From Sporosarcina sp. PTS2304 (lineage in GTDB: Bacteria; Bacillota; Bacilli; Bacillales_A; Planococcaceae), in contig NZ_CP031230.1 in the NCBI RefSeq assembly GCF_003351785.1, positions 2,327,001-2,391,000 of the forward strand: a DNA stretch of 64,000 nt, read 5' to 3'. A model generated the notes under the pieces. The model saw only the letters and a program-made list of their open reading frames with translations. It was not told the origin of the DNA and searched no databases. Positions 8,574-16,988 of the stretch are shown in pieces. Position numbers and translations under genes: made by a program. Every line of letters starts with the position of its first letter. Positions within the stretch are counted from its first letter, which is position 1.

Positions 8574-9614
8574 TTACTTAGCATTATTGTACTTTTCAAT
8601 TAGCTCTTCCATTGTTTGTAAATATTCTTCTGCTGGAAGTCCTTCTGTTTGTAATTGCTCCACTACTTCCTTTTGCATATCGCTAAGCTTTTTATCCCAC
8701 TTCTGCTTTTCATCAGCCGAGAGTTCTACCACTTCAAGACCTTCGCTTTCTTTACTCCAATCAAGAGATTCTTGAACATGATTATCCAAGTATTCTCCGG
8801 TAAACTCTGTCATTTCAGAATTTAGTTCTTCGATCACTTGTTGAACATCTTCTGGTAGCGAATCCCATGTGTCTTTATTCATCACTGCTATGAATGTATT
8901 TAAAGCTAATGGATAATCCGTTACGTACCCTACAACTTCTGCGAGTTTGGAATCCTTAAGAATTTCACGAGAAGAAACATACCCCTCTACGATACCTGTT
9001 TGTAAAGCTTCAGGTACCTCCGCTTGAGACATTCCAACAGGCGCAGCACCCAGTTCAGACATAATCGGCGCTAAAGCTCCAGCTATACGTAACTGCTTTC
9101 CTTTAAGATCACTTAAAGAAGCAATTGCTTTTTTACTTTGGATATATGCTGGCTCGGTAGCAAATGTAGTGATGATCTTAAAGTTATCAAGAGCTTCCGG
9201 TGGATATTCATTGACTAGATCAGCTGTTACATTACTAGCGACTGTTGCATTCTTATAGCCTGATGGCATATCTGAAATTGACAGCAACGGGAATCTGCCT
9301 GGCTCATAAGACGTAGAAGTTAATCCTATATCAGCTGTTCCGTTTTCCACTCCATCATACATATTGTTCGCCTCAAGCAACGTTCCGCCCGCAAATAAAT
9401 CGACTTGTACTTTTCCATTCGTTCTTTCTTCTAGACGTTTTTTCCATTCTTCCATCTGGATAGCTGGAAATGTATTGGGCGGGGCAAAGAAAGCATAACT
9501 CAACTTAATTACGTCTTTATTACTTTTAGCGCTTGCGTTTCCATCATTTCCACCACATGCAGCTAATATCATCATCAATACAATTAAAGACATTGTCAGG
9601 ATTAACCTCTTCAT
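8574..9614 (-). CDS. TRAP transporter substrate-binding lipoprotein (DctP type), second system, 346 aa
   Basis: Extracytoplasmic receptor of TRAP system 2. The N-terminus is a lipoprotein signal (MKRLILTMSLIVLMMILAACGG, lipobox LAAC). The DctP core is visible in LKGKQLRIAGALAPIMSELGAAPVGMSQAEVPEALQTGIVEGY, which contains the ligand-carboxylate arginine (KQLRIAG). It is first in the dctP-dctQ-dctM operon and follows the IacB/IifA-like gene by about 50 bp, so it may be transcribed with the oxidation module. It differs substantially from the DctP at 2.1-3.1 kb, implying a different ligand. Confidence 0.9.
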   Translation of the reverse strand: MKRLILTMSLIVLMMILAACGGNDGNASAKSNKDVIKLSYAFFAPPNTFPAIQMEEWKKRLEERTNGKVQVDLFAGGTLLEANNMYDGVENGTADIGLTSTSYEPGRFPLLSISDMPSGYKNATVASNVTADLVNEYPPEALDNFKIITTFATEPAYIQSKKAIASLSDLKGKQLRIAGALAPIMSELGAAPVGMSQAEVPEALQTGIVEGYVSSREILKDSKLAEVVGYVTDYPLALNTFIAVMNKDTWDSLPEDVQQVIEELNSEMTEFTGEYLDNHVQESLDWSKESEGLEVVELSADEKQKWDKKLSDMQKEVVEQLQTEGLPAEEYLQTMEELIEKYNNAK

Positions 9615-9666
9615 TATTCCACTCCTTTTTTAAAAACACGTAAATAAGCCTTTTTCATTCCGTTAT

Positions 9667-10041
9667 TTATTGATTTTCCACTAAGAAAAACGGTCTCCCA
9701 ATCGATGCTTCCAAACGGAAATATCGATCAATCCCAGCATCTCTAAATGAGTGTGTCATGTTCGTAACGGTTTGAAGGTCAGGCACATTGTACAGGAAAC
9801 AAGCATGCCAATTCGCTGGTCCTGCGTGCCCGGCAGTCAAAATATCCCGATCAAACGTGCCCAATAGTTCAGAACCATTACTTTCCCATTCTTTAATAAT
9901 AGATTTCAGTTTAGGTAGTAGTTCATTTTCTTTTTGTTCTTGGGTAGTATCGAACCATCCCGTGGATTCGAATGTTATAAAAACTCTAAGTGGATTCGGC
10001 ACTTGTGGTGCACCATGTACAATTTTTGTCAATTTCTCCAT
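9667..10041 (-). CDS. Small IacB/IifA-like protein, 124 aa
   Basis: Short soluble protein that looks like a ferredoxin-fold alpha/beta-barrel monomer: strand (RVFITFES), helix (QEQKENELLPKLKSIIKEWESNG), strand, then HACFLYNVPD and RYFRLEASIGRPFFL. It lies next to an SDR, an IacA-like monooxygenase and a flavin reductase. That combination resembles the iif (indole) and iac (indole-3-acetate) operons, where a small protein of this size acts beside the SDR; in iif it is reported as a cofactor-independent oxygenase. The assignment rests on gene neighbourhood, size and remembered resemblance, not an alignment. The start ATG has GAAGGAGATG just upstream. Confidence 0.45.
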   Translation of the reverse strand: MEKLTKIVHGAPQVPNPLRVFITFESTGWFDTTQEQKENELLPKLKSIIKEWESNGSELLGTFDRDILTAGHAGPANWHACFLYNVPDLQTVTNMTHSFRDAGIDRYFRLEASIGRPFFLVENQ

Positions 10042-10064
10042 CTCCTTCAGTATACATGTAGATT

Positions 10065-10832
10065 CTATCTCATAAATAAACCGCCATTTATGTCGAATGT
10101 GGCACCCGTAATATAACTCGCAGCTTCTGACGATAGATAAGAAACTAGCTGAGCCACTTCGTCCGCTTCACCAAACCGTTGTACGGGTATACTTTCTTTC
10201 ATTTTTTCTAATTTTTCGGGGTCAATCGTATCCATTTCTGGGGTATTTATCGCTGCAGGCGCAATGGAATTAACTGTTATTCCTTGCCCCGCTAAAGATC
10301 TGGCAAAAGATTTCGTGAGTACAAGTTGTCCTGCTTTGGAGGCACAATAATGTGCTCCTGACGAAAGAGGCCCTGCCTGTCCACCATAAGAGGAAATATT
10401 GACGATGCGCCCACTTTGTTGTTGTTTCATCATATCAAGTACGGCTTGTGAAAAGAAAAAAGTTCCGCCAAGATTGACTGATAAAATTAGATTCCATTCA
10501 TCTTCTGTTATATCTTCTACAGAAGTCTCTTTTCTAACTCCAGCGTTATTTACTAAAATATCAATTCGACCCCAATGTTCCACTACTTTTTTCACACTGT
10601 TTTTAATAGCCTGTACATCTGATACATCGACAGGTAAAAACATCGTTCGAGAAGAGTTGGATGGACTAACTAAGCTTGACGTTTTGACATCTTGAAGTAA
10701 CTGTTCATTGATATCAATGAACACTACGCATTTTCCTTCTGAAAGAAATTTTTCAGCAATAGCTAAACCTAATCCTTGGCCAGCGCCTGTTACGATAGCT
10801 ACTTGTTTTGCCGTTTTGTTTTGCACAATCAT
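10065..10832 (-). CDS. SDR-family dehydrogenase, 255 aa (IacE/IifB-like by context)
   Basis: Classical short-chain dehydrogenase/reductase. The cofactor motif TGAGQGLG is near the N-terminus, followed by NNAG, the catalytic Ser in NISSYGG and the YxxxK pair in YCASKA. The acidic residue after beta-2 (VFIDIN) suggests NAD rather than NADP. Residues TGATFDINGG near the end are typical of FabG-like members. The start at 10832 (MIVQN) is preferred to 10847 because a G-rich Shine-Dalgarno precedes it; the choice is not certain. In the context of an IacA-like hydroxylase it probably oxidises a hydroxylated or dihydrodiol indolic intermediate. Confidence 0.8.
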   Translation of the reverse strand: MIVQNKTAKQVAIVTGAGQGLGLAIAEKFLSEGKCVVFIDINEQLLQDVKTSSLVSPSNSSRTMFLPVDVSDVQAIKNSVKKVVEHWGRIDILVNNAGVRKETSVEDITEDEWNLILSVNLGGTFFFSQAVLDMMKQQQSGRIVNISSYGGQAGPLSSGAHYCASKAGQLVLTKSFARSLAGQGITVNSIAPAAINTPEMDTIDPEKLEKMKESIPVQRFGEADEVAQLVSYLSSEAASYITGATFDINGGLFMR

Positions 10833-10898
10833 ATTAGCCCCCATCATTGTAAAATTCGATATCTTTGGACATCACTTGAAAAATATACGTATAAAAGT

Positions 10899-12098
10899 TT
10901 ATATAAGAATTTTTTTCATGACCCTCATCGCGTTACCACCTGCAACTTTTTCAATATCTTCATTCGAATAATTCTGCTTTATAATCCAGCCAATCATATT
11001 TTTCATAGCTTCCGATGGATTTTCCAGTCCCTCTACATAAGGTGATTCTGTAAAATTCTCTCCACTATGTGAAGCAGAAATTCCTAACATATCATCAAAT
11101 GCATGTTGCAAAGCTACATGATCACCAAAGAACGTATCCGGACCTAAGCCAACATGATCTATTCCTACTAAGTCTATTAGGTATTCAAAATGTTCCATTA
11201 CGGAATTTATGGAATGTTTAGGGGAACTTTTGGTTAGCGTCGTATTAGGTGCTGCACAGACACCTATAATTCCACCCTTATCCGCACACGCCTGTAAAAC
11301 ATGGTCTGGCTTCATTCTTGGAGTATTCCATAAAGCACGTGCTCCTGCGTGAGTCATGAGTACAGGATGCGAGCTTTCTTCAATCACATCTAGGCTCGTT
11401 TGGTCTCCGCAATGTGAAATATCGATAATCATACCTAATGCATTCATACGATTTACTACACGGCGACCGAAGTTTGTTAATCCGCCGTCACGCTTTTCAA
11501 CAAGTCCTGAGCCTAGTGTATTTGATTCGTTATATGTAATCCCCATGCAACGAATACCAAATCCATATAAAATGTCTACACGATCTAACTCATTTTCCAA
11601 AATACTTGCAGCCTCTAAAGAAGGTAAAAGCGCTGTTTGTTTTAATTGCTTTGCTTTCGTTAAATCATCGTACGTCCGGGCAATAGAAACTGTGTTTTGG
11701 CGTTGGATGTCTGCGTATCTCATTCCCAAAAGATAAATTACATCGTCCCATTTCAAACCATTTTTTGATGTAATAGTTGATATGCCATCCATGAAATTTT
11801 CAAAGATAATATCTATACCTGACTTCGCTATCCCCTCGTAATGAAAAAACGTATGCAGCTCTGAACAATATGGTAGAATATCTTCATATTTTTCAGGAAC
11901 GATAAATCCGTGATCCCTCAGCGATACGATAGTGCTTGTTGTCATAATTTCATGTAACTTATTCTCTTCACTTGATGTTAAATGAAGAGAATAAGTAGGA
12001 ACACGATTTAGATCTGTCGCCAAGGCATACTTTTTATAATCCTTGTTCGCTTTCAAATAGCTAAACGACGTATACCCCTCGTATTGTTTTATATTCAT
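10899..12098 (-). CDS. Peptidase M19 (renal dipeptidase-like) hydrolase, 399 aa
   Basis: Zinc amidohydrolase-fold protein of the membrane-dipeptidase family. The family hallmarks are present in order: YGFGIRCMGITYNESN, GLTNFGRRVVNRMN, the metal histidines in DISHCG and LMTHAGA, and GLGPDTFFGD. The usual N-terminal HxD metal pair is not obvious; only RDHGF near residues 61-65 is in the right area, so metal binding may differ. The gene starts at TAATG, sharing one base with the Rieske oxygenase stop, so it is translationally coupled to it. That coupling suggests a catabolic substrate, perhaps an amide or lactam intermediate rather than dipeptides. Confidence 0.8.
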   Translation of the reverse strand: MNIKQYEGYTSFSYLKANKDYKKYALATDLNRVPTYSLHLTSSEENKLHEIMTTSTIVSLRDHGFIVPEKYEDILPYCSELHTFFHYEGIAKSGIDIIFENFMDGISTITSKNGLKWDDVIYLLGMRYADIQRQNTVSIARTYDDLTKAKQLKQTALLPSLEAASILENELDRVDILYGFGIRCMGITYNESNTLGSGLVEKRDGGLTNFGRRVVNRMNALGMIIDISHCGDQTSLDVIEESSHPVLMTHAGARALWNTPRMKPDHVLQACADKGGIIGVCAAPNTTLTKSSPKHSINSVMEHFEYLIDLVGIDHVGLGPDTFFGDHVALQHAFDDMLGISASHSGENFTESPYVEGLENPSEAMKNMIGWIIKQNYSNEDIEKVAGGNAMRVMKKILI

Positions 12099-13378
12099 TA
12101 CTTTTGGATAACCTGCTTTTTCTTCTCAAACTGTTCTTTCAATGGGAATGCTTCTTGCCACTTTTTCTCTTTGTCATCGTATAGACCTTCACTATATAAC
12201 GTCTTGAGCGATTCATTTTCCAATAGCATCGGACTTTCACCCTGTTGGAATGCTTTCGCTTGTTGGAGAAGGATCCGGCGCATATGGATGATTGGCAAAT
12301 CACTCGTCCCTAGTCGTTCACGTGTACGATCGACAATCGTCCCCATTGTTTCTGTCGCTGCGTGGTCTTGGTTCGCAATTCCACGAATCCCTGTAAAGTT
12401 CCCCGTCTTTTGCAGTTCACGGTCTTGATTATATTCCACATCTGCATTGACCACTTTTCTTAGATCCTCATCCAATGTCAAGCCACGGCGTGCATGTTGT
12501 GCGGCTACATCGATCTCTCGGTCATGCGCAAACTGCACATCCCACGTCCATGTGCTATGGTCATCGCGTGGAACGAATGCATGCCACATGCCGTCTTCTC
12601 CGCCAAATCGTGGAGGATATGTGTAGAATGGGAAGATATAATGTATTTCCATGAACGCATTCTCTTCTTCTGTCCCAATCCCTACCGCAATGCATCGCTT
12701 CCCATAATTCGTATCCTGTACCGACTGTTTAACTGGCGGATTCTTTACTAGTGGGTGATTCGGGTCAATCCCTAAATCACTGCTTAAAATTCCTTCTTCC
12801 ACTTCCTGGGTCGCATGGGCTTTATGCAAGAACGCCGCATGGACAAAATCCAAGTCGTTTTCCATTGCCTGTGCATAGTTACACTCTTGCCATACACGTT
12901 CCACTAAGTTGTTTTTGCGCGGCAGTCCCATCCAGTAGAAGTCCGGGAAATCTGGTTCTGATTCTTTTGGTCCCATATACGTCCATATAATACCGCCTGC
13001 TTCTTTGGTTGGGTAGCTCTTTAACTGAATAGACTCTCTAAATTTCCCATCAGTCGGTTCAGAAGGTATTTCCGTACATTCTCCGTCTGTATTGAATTTC
13101 CAGCCGTGGTACATGCATCTCAATCCACAGCCATCATTGATCCCGTAGTACAGTGAAGTTCCACGGTGTGGACAACGCTCATCGACGAGTCCCACTTTTC
13201 CTTCCGTGTCTCGGAACGCTACTAAGTCTTCTCCGAGTAGTTTGACACGTTGAGGTTTACCGTCACTGATCAGCTCTTCCGTTTGAAGTGCCGGAATCCA
13301 GTATCTACGGAAAACTTCTCCCATCGGTGTTCCTGCATCAGTTTGTGTTAGTAGTTGATTATCTTCTGGTGTTAGCAT
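12098..13378 (-). CDS. Rieske non-haem iron oxygenase, phthalate-dioxygenase type, 426 aa
   Basis: Terminal oxygenase of a Rieske system, which hydroxylates aromatic rings or demethylates with O2 and electrons from a ferredoxin. The [2Fe-2S] motif is C69-P-H71 ... C88-M-Y-H91, and the mononuclear iron histidines are H180 and H185 in DLDFVHAAFLH. Length and sequence are of the alpha-only phthalate 4,5-dioxygenase group; no beta subunit gene exists nearby. The start at 13378 (MLTPEDNQ) follows TAGGGGGAAAT; an upstream in-frame ATG at 13456 lacks a good site. Likely electron donors are the ferredoxin and reductase at 15.5-16.9 kb. It could convert an anthranilate- or indole-derived acid towards catechol; the substrate is inference. 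Confidence 0.88.
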   Translation of the reverse strand: MLTPEDNQLLTQTDAGTPMGEVFRRYWIPALQTEELISDGKPQRVKLLGEDLVAFRDTEGKVGLVDERCPHRGTSLYYGINDGCGLRCMYHGWKFNTDGECTEIPSEPTDGKFRESIQLKSYPTKEAGGIIWTYMGPKESEPDFPDFYWMGLPRKNNLVERVWQECNYAQAMENDLDFVHAAFLHKAHATQEVEEGILSSDLGIDPNHPLVKNPPVKQSVQDTNYGKRCIAVGIGTEEENAFMEIHYIFPFYTYPPRFGGEDGMWHAFVPRDDHSTWTWDVQFAHDREIDVAAQHARRGLTLDEDLRKVVNADVEYNQDRELQKTGNFTGIRGIANQDHAATETMGTIVDRTRERLGTSDLPIIHMRRILLQQAKAFQQGESPMLLENESLKTLYSEGLYDDKEKKWQEAFPLKEQFEKKKQVIQK

Positions 13379-13494
13379 GTTATTTCCCCCTAGTCGTTTA
13401 ATATAATTAACGTCAATCATTTCATCAAATACAAATTGAAATGATAGCGTTTTCATTTCGTTTTGTTATATAGAAACTATTTGTAGTCACTTTA

Positions 13495-14631
13495 TTAAAT
13501 AAAGCCTTTTATCGGTTGAACTCCTAAAAGTACTGAACCTGCACCGTCATACATACTTTCGTTCAAAAATGCATGTTGTGTTACAACTAGTGCATCTCGT
13601 AAATAGCGCTGTAGAGGATGTCCATCATAAATCGCTGAAGTTCCTGCGAGTAAGTATGCTGATTGTACAGCACTCGCACCTTCACGTGCTGCTTGTGCTG
13701 CAGCTAGTCGCAACATACTTGTTTGATCATCTGAAACGCCATCACCACTGAGGATTGAATTCCAAGCAACTTCTGTAGCCTCATAGAAAAAGGCACGCGC
13801 GGATCTCAATTTAGCTTCTGCTTTTGCTATGGAAATTCGTACATATGCACGATCTGCCATTTTCGGTGCGCCCGTAATACCAGAACGTCCTGCCATTAAA
13901 GAGATTTCATTAAGCGCTGCACGAGCTACGCCTAGATTGACTACTGCCAATACTTGCGCTGCATAAGCAATCGAAGGGAATTGAGAAATTGGTTCTTCAA
14001 CAGACGGCGTGCCACCACGTATAAAAGTCCACTCGTCTGGTACAAAGACATCTTTCACATGAAGATCATGACTTCCTGTCCCACGCATCCCAATAACTTC
14101 CCAATTGTCTACAATTTCTACATCTTCAGGTTTTAACACAGCAGTTAATGGTTTTCCTCCTTCGCCGGTACCAATCCCTACTCCAAGAATATCCGCTCCC
14201 TTACAGCCGCTCGCGAACTTCCATATTCCATTTACTATCCAGCCCCCTTCCACTCTTTTGGCAGGCTGAACCGGAAACAATCCTCCGGCAAATGCAATAT
14301 CTGGGCTTTCCGCGTAGAGGGTAGCTAATGTCTCTTTAGGCAACGCTGCAAGATAGACTGCGGCAGACCCAAAGCTTGCTACCCATCCTGCTGAACCGTC
14401 AGCTTCTGAAATCTTTTCAATCAACTCCAAAAACTCCATGGGCGAACTAGCATCTCCGCCAAAGCACTGTGGTGAATGGGCACGATACACTCCCATTTTC
14501 TTCAGTTTCGCTATCATATCTTTTGGTACGTAGCGCTTCTCTTCGAATTCTTCTCGTCGATCGCGAATTTCTTGCAATATTTGATTAAGCTGATTTTGAG
14601 TTTGACTTTGATCTTTTGTTTGAATAGTCAT
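13495..14631 (-). CDS. Acyl-CoA-dehydrogenase-fold flavin monooxygenase, IacA/IifC-like, 378 aa
   Basis: Oxygenase component of a two-component flavin monooxygenase built on the acyl-CoA dehydrogenase fold. In order there are an N-terminal helical domain (REEFEEKRYVPKDMIAKLKKMGVYRAHSP), the beta domain with ADGSAGWVASFGSAA, GGWIVNGIWKFASGCKGADILG and VIGMRGTGSHDLHVKDVFVP, and a C-terminal helical bundle. The general-base Glu of true acyl-CoA dehydrogenases is not evident. This pattern fits indole/indoleacetate oxygenases (IifC, IacA) and related HpaB/HsaA-type hydroxylases using reduced flavin from a separate reductase, here probably the protein encoded at 17.1 kb. ATG start with GGGAGGA upstream. 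It begins an operon behind a 387-bp AT-rich promoter region. Confidence 0.8.
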   Translation of the reverse strand: MTIQTKDQSQTQNQLNQILQEIRDRREEFEEKRYVPKDMIAKLKKMGVYRAHSPQCFGGDASSPMEFLELIEKISEADGSAGWVASFGSAAVYLAALPKETLATLYAESPDIAFAGGLFPVQPAKRVEGGWIVNGIWKFASGCKGADILGVGIGTGEGGKPLTAVLKPEDVEIVDNWEVIGMRGTGSHDLHVKDVFVPDEWTFIRGGTPSVEEPISQFPSIAYAAQVLAVVNLGVARAALNEISLMAGRSGITGAPKMADRAYVRISIAKAEAKLRSARAFFYEATEVAWNSILSGDGVSDDQTSMLRLAAAQAAREGASAVQSAYLLAGTSAIYDGHPLQRYLRDALVVTQHAFLNESMYDGAGSVLLGVQPIKGFI

Positions 14632-15018
14632 ATTTCCATCCTCCCTATAAACTACCGTTGCATGTCATGTATACGTCTTGTATTAATGATGTATATATTT
14701 TATTAAGAATCAAACATTGAACGAAGTCACAGATTTTTGTGGTGAAGAAACTTTCTTAGTCTAGCTTGTGAACCATCTTACTTATTAAAAAATTACCTAG
14801 TATTTATAGTAAAGCATTCGCAATATTTAAACTACTACACATTAGGTCTAAAAATATTAATTATTCTGTATGATTAGTATTTAAAGAACATGAAATACTT
14901 TAATGATAAAATAGTATTTATACCTAACTTATATGATGGATTATAAAATACCATTTATTATTTTTATATCTAAAAGTCCTAAATTAACTTTTATTCCATT
15001 AGTTATCTATATAAAAAA
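14632..15018. promoter_or_regulatory. AT-rich 387-bp upstream region with repeated TAGTATTTA
   Basis: There is no ORF here. The nonamer TAGTATTTA occurs three times in the same direction (14798-14806, 14875-14883, 14912-14920), and an inverted half AAATACTT lies at 14893-14900. The region is far more AT-rich than its surroundings. It must carry the promoter of the monooxygenase-Rieske-dipeptidase operon, so the repeats are candidate activator sites, possibly for the V4R-PucR regulator at 17.6 kb. No convincing sigma-54 -24/-12 element was found. Confidence 0.45.
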
Positions 15019-15411
15019 TCACTTTTTTAAACGTTCGACTAGTTGTAAAAGCTCTTGATCTGGACCATTAAACAGTATCATGCGACCGCCTTCTAGTGTA
15101 GGTTGGGGTCGACTCGTTAAAAAATTAATCCCTAGTCTTTCGTAGTGTTCGATGGATCGATCAATGGACTCCACAGTAAAAGCAAGATGGTTTACTATTC
15201 CATTTTCATTATATTTCTCAATGGGATCAAGATCTCTAATTAGTTCGATTTCAGTCTCTGGATATCCTTCTACGTAAAGAAATGCAAATTCACGTGTAGC
15301 ACTCTTTCCACGTAACCTTACGACAAATCCAAACATTTTCGAATAAAAATCTACCGAACGATCCATGTTTGTTACTATAATTCCTGTGTGTTCAATTTTT
15401 TTTATCATCAT
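15019..15411 (-). CDS. VOC-family (glyoxalase/extradiol dioxygenase fold) protein, 130 aa
   Basis: Single vicinal-oxygen-chelate domain with two beta-alpha-beta-beta-beta units. The first starts at IEHTGIIVTNMDRSVDFYSKMFGF and the second at VNHLAFTVESIDRSIEHYERLGI. Candidate metal ligands are His8, a Glu in the IELIRD strand, His in VNHLAF and Glu in QELLQLVE. The length matches glyoxalase-I-like or isomerase/lyase members rather than two-domain ring-cleaving dioxygenases. It is located between the ferredoxin reductase and the IacA-like oxygenase. It may isomerise, lyse or detoxify an intermediate, or bind a reactive product; the function is unknown. ATG start with AAGGAGAA upstream. Confidence 0.8.
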   Translation of the reverse strand: MMIKKIEHTGIIVTNMDRSVDFYSKMFGFVVRLRGKSATREFAFLYVEGYPETEIELIRDLDPIEKYNENGIVNHLAFTVESIDRSIEHYERLGINFLTSRPQPTLEGGRMILFNGPDQELLQLVERLKK

Positions 15412-15458
15412 ATTCTCCTTTGATCATTAGTTATTCGTGGCTTTTCAATAATTGGTAC

Positions 15459-15506
15459 AAAAAAATTAATCTGAACCGAGAAACATCTCGTTCCGATTAA
15501 TTTTTT
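15459..15506 (-). terminator. Rho-independent terminator after the ferredoxin reductase gene
   Basis: An inverted repeat has AATTAATCTGAACCGAG pairing with CTCGTTCCGATTAATT around a six-base loop, flanked by A and T runs. On the minus strand the hairpin is followed by T residues, fitting termination of the reductase transcript. Confidence 0.8.
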
Positions 15507-15518
15507 GTGGATTATATA

Positions 15519-16544
15519 TCATAACGTGACAGAGACTATTTTCTCTTCACTCTTATCCATAACACTCGTGCTGTGTGGGGCTTGTACTTTAGAACTAGGA
15601 TCGATGTATACTTTTGCATTACTGACCGCAGTAGGGGCTTCTCCAAAACCAGTGGCAATAAGCTTCACTTTCCCTTCATATGTACAAATGTCTCCCGCTG
15701 CATATATTCCCGCAATATTCGTCTCCATTTTTGAGTTAACTACGATACTATTCTTCTCGATTTCAAGACCCCACTCTTTAATAGGGCCTAATTGAGAAAT
15801 AAAACCGTAGTTTACTATTACGTCGTCTACTTCAATACTCTTTGTACCTTCACCTTTTACATGTTCTAGAACGACGTGTTCGATTTGAGTTTCCCCGATG
15901 AACTCTTGCGGTACATAAGGAGTCATAATCTTAACTTTAGAATTTTTAAGCAACTCCACACTATGCTCGTGCGCGCGGAATTTTTCACGTCTATGGGTGA
16001 GTATTACTTCTTCAGCTATCGGCTCCAGCATAAGAGCCCAGTCTACTGCAGAATCTCCTCCGCCAAACAACTGAACTTTTTTTCCTGCAAATTGCTGCAT
16101 ATCATTAACAAAATAATGCAGATTTTCCCCTTCATATTTATCAGCCGTGTCGATTCCGAGTTTTCTAGGATTAAATGCACCATTTCCTGCTGTAATGATA
16201 ATCGTTTTTGAAAAATGAACTGAATTATTCGTCAAAATTTTAAACACTCCGTCAGGTTGTCTCTCCAACGTTTCGACTGCCTCATTTAATACTACGGCTG
16301 GATCAAATTGATTCATTTGTTCTGTTAAATTATCAATTAATTCTTTCCCAGTTATTTTAGGGAAGCCCGCTACATCATAAATATGTTTTTCTGGATATAA
16401 TGCAGAAAGTTGACCACCTAGTTGTGGTAAGCTTTCTATAATTTTCACTCGTGCTTGACGTAATCCAGCATAAAATGCCGTAAACAAACCTACTGGACCT
16501 CCACCAATAATTGTTATATCGAACACTTCATCTTTCTCGTACAT
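15519..16544 (-). CDS. YumC-type ferredoxin-NADP+ reductase, 341 aa
   Basis: FAD-dependent thioredoxin-reductase-fold ferredoxin:NADP+ oxidoreductase of the Bacillus YumC/green-sulfur-bacteria type. FAD-binding [14 protein letters not shown] is at residues 14-27 and [11 protein letters not shown] follows. The NADPH-binding motif [11 protein letters not shown] comes next, and a C-terminal [15 protein letters not shown] closes the FAD site. It lacks the CxxC of thioredoxin reductase, as expected. The neighbouring ferredoxin gene at 16.7 kb makes a complete electron chain for the Rieske oxygenase. Such a reductase is normally a housekeeping enzyme; a copy embedded in a catabolic module is probably dedicated. 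ATG start with GGAGTGG upstream, and its own terminator. Confidence 0.88.
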   Translation of the reverse strand: MYEKDEVFDITIIGGGPVGLFTAFYAGLRQARVKIIESLPQLGGQLSALYPEKHIYDVAGFPKITGKELIDNLTEQMNQFDPAVVLNEAVETLERQPDGVFKILTNNSVHFSKTIIITAGNGAFNPRKLGIDTADKYEGENLHYFVNDMQQFAGKKVQLFGGGDSAVDWALMLEPIAEEVILTHRREKFRAHEHSVELLKNSKVKIMTPYVPQEFIGETQIEHVVLEHVKGEGTKSIEVDDVIVNYGFISQLGPIKEWGLEIEKNSIVVNSKMETNIAGIYAAGDICTYEGKVKLIATGFGEAPTAVSNAKVYIDPSSKVQAPHSTSVMDKSEEKIVSVTL

Positions 16545-16609
16545 TTAACCACTCCATTCACTTTTCTTTTCGTTAGTCAGACTAGGTACTTTACACATGT
16601 GCAAAGAAA

Positions 16610-16643
16610 AGGTATTTTCGTCTTTGGACAGACTAAAATACCT
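16610..16643 (-). terminator. Terminator after the ferredoxin gene
   Basis: AGGTATTTTCGTCT pairs with AGACTAAAATACCT around a short loop. On the minus strand it is followed by TTTTCTTT, fitting an intrinsic terminator about 30 bp past the ferredoxin stop. Confidence 0.7.
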
Positions 16644-16673
16644 GCTTGGTTTACTATGCAAATGGCAATACTT

Positions 16674-16931
16674 TTACATAGCCTCTTCGTACTTCAGTGC
16701 GTTTCCATGGAATGGCGTATCTGAAATTTTTATGGATTCACTAGGACATCCTTCATATGCATCTTCCAAATCATCATAAAATTCCTCTGGGACTTCAACC
16801 ATCCCTTCATTTTCATCAATTATTACGTAGGATACGCCGTCATCTGTATGGTCATATAATTCAGGGGCAACTCCACTACACGCTCCACAGGCAATACAAG
16901 TCTCCTGATCAACAATCGTATATTTCGCCAT
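16674..16931 (-). CDS. Bacillus-type [4Fe-4S] ferredoxin, 85 aa
   Basis: Single-cluster ferredoxin. The cysteines C12, C15 and C18 (CIACGAC) with C62 (EGCPSESI) are the ligands of one [4Fe-4S] cluster, as in the Bacillus Fer protein. The very acidic sequence is typical. It should shuttle electrons from the YumC-like reductase encoded downstream to an oxygenase, most likely the Rieske enzyme of the same island. Rieske oxygenases more commonly use [2Fe-2S] ferredoxins, so this pairing is unusual. ATG start; the minus-strand gene lies between flavin reductase 1 and the ferredoxin reductase, with a terminator behind it. Confidence 0.9.
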   Translation of the reverse strand: MAKYTIVDQETCIACGACSGVAPELYDHTDDGVSYVIIDENEGMVEVPEEFYDDLEDAYEGCPSESIKISDTPFHGNALKYEEAM

Positions 16932-16988
16932 TATATCTCACTCCTATTTTGAAGAGATTTATTCTATGTTCTATATGTTTATATTTCT

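Noticed and set aside
14632-15018. Sigma-54 promoter for the V4R-type regulator
   Set aside because: No convincing GG/GC -24/-12 pair was found, and the regulators lack the AAA+ domain that sigma-54 would require.
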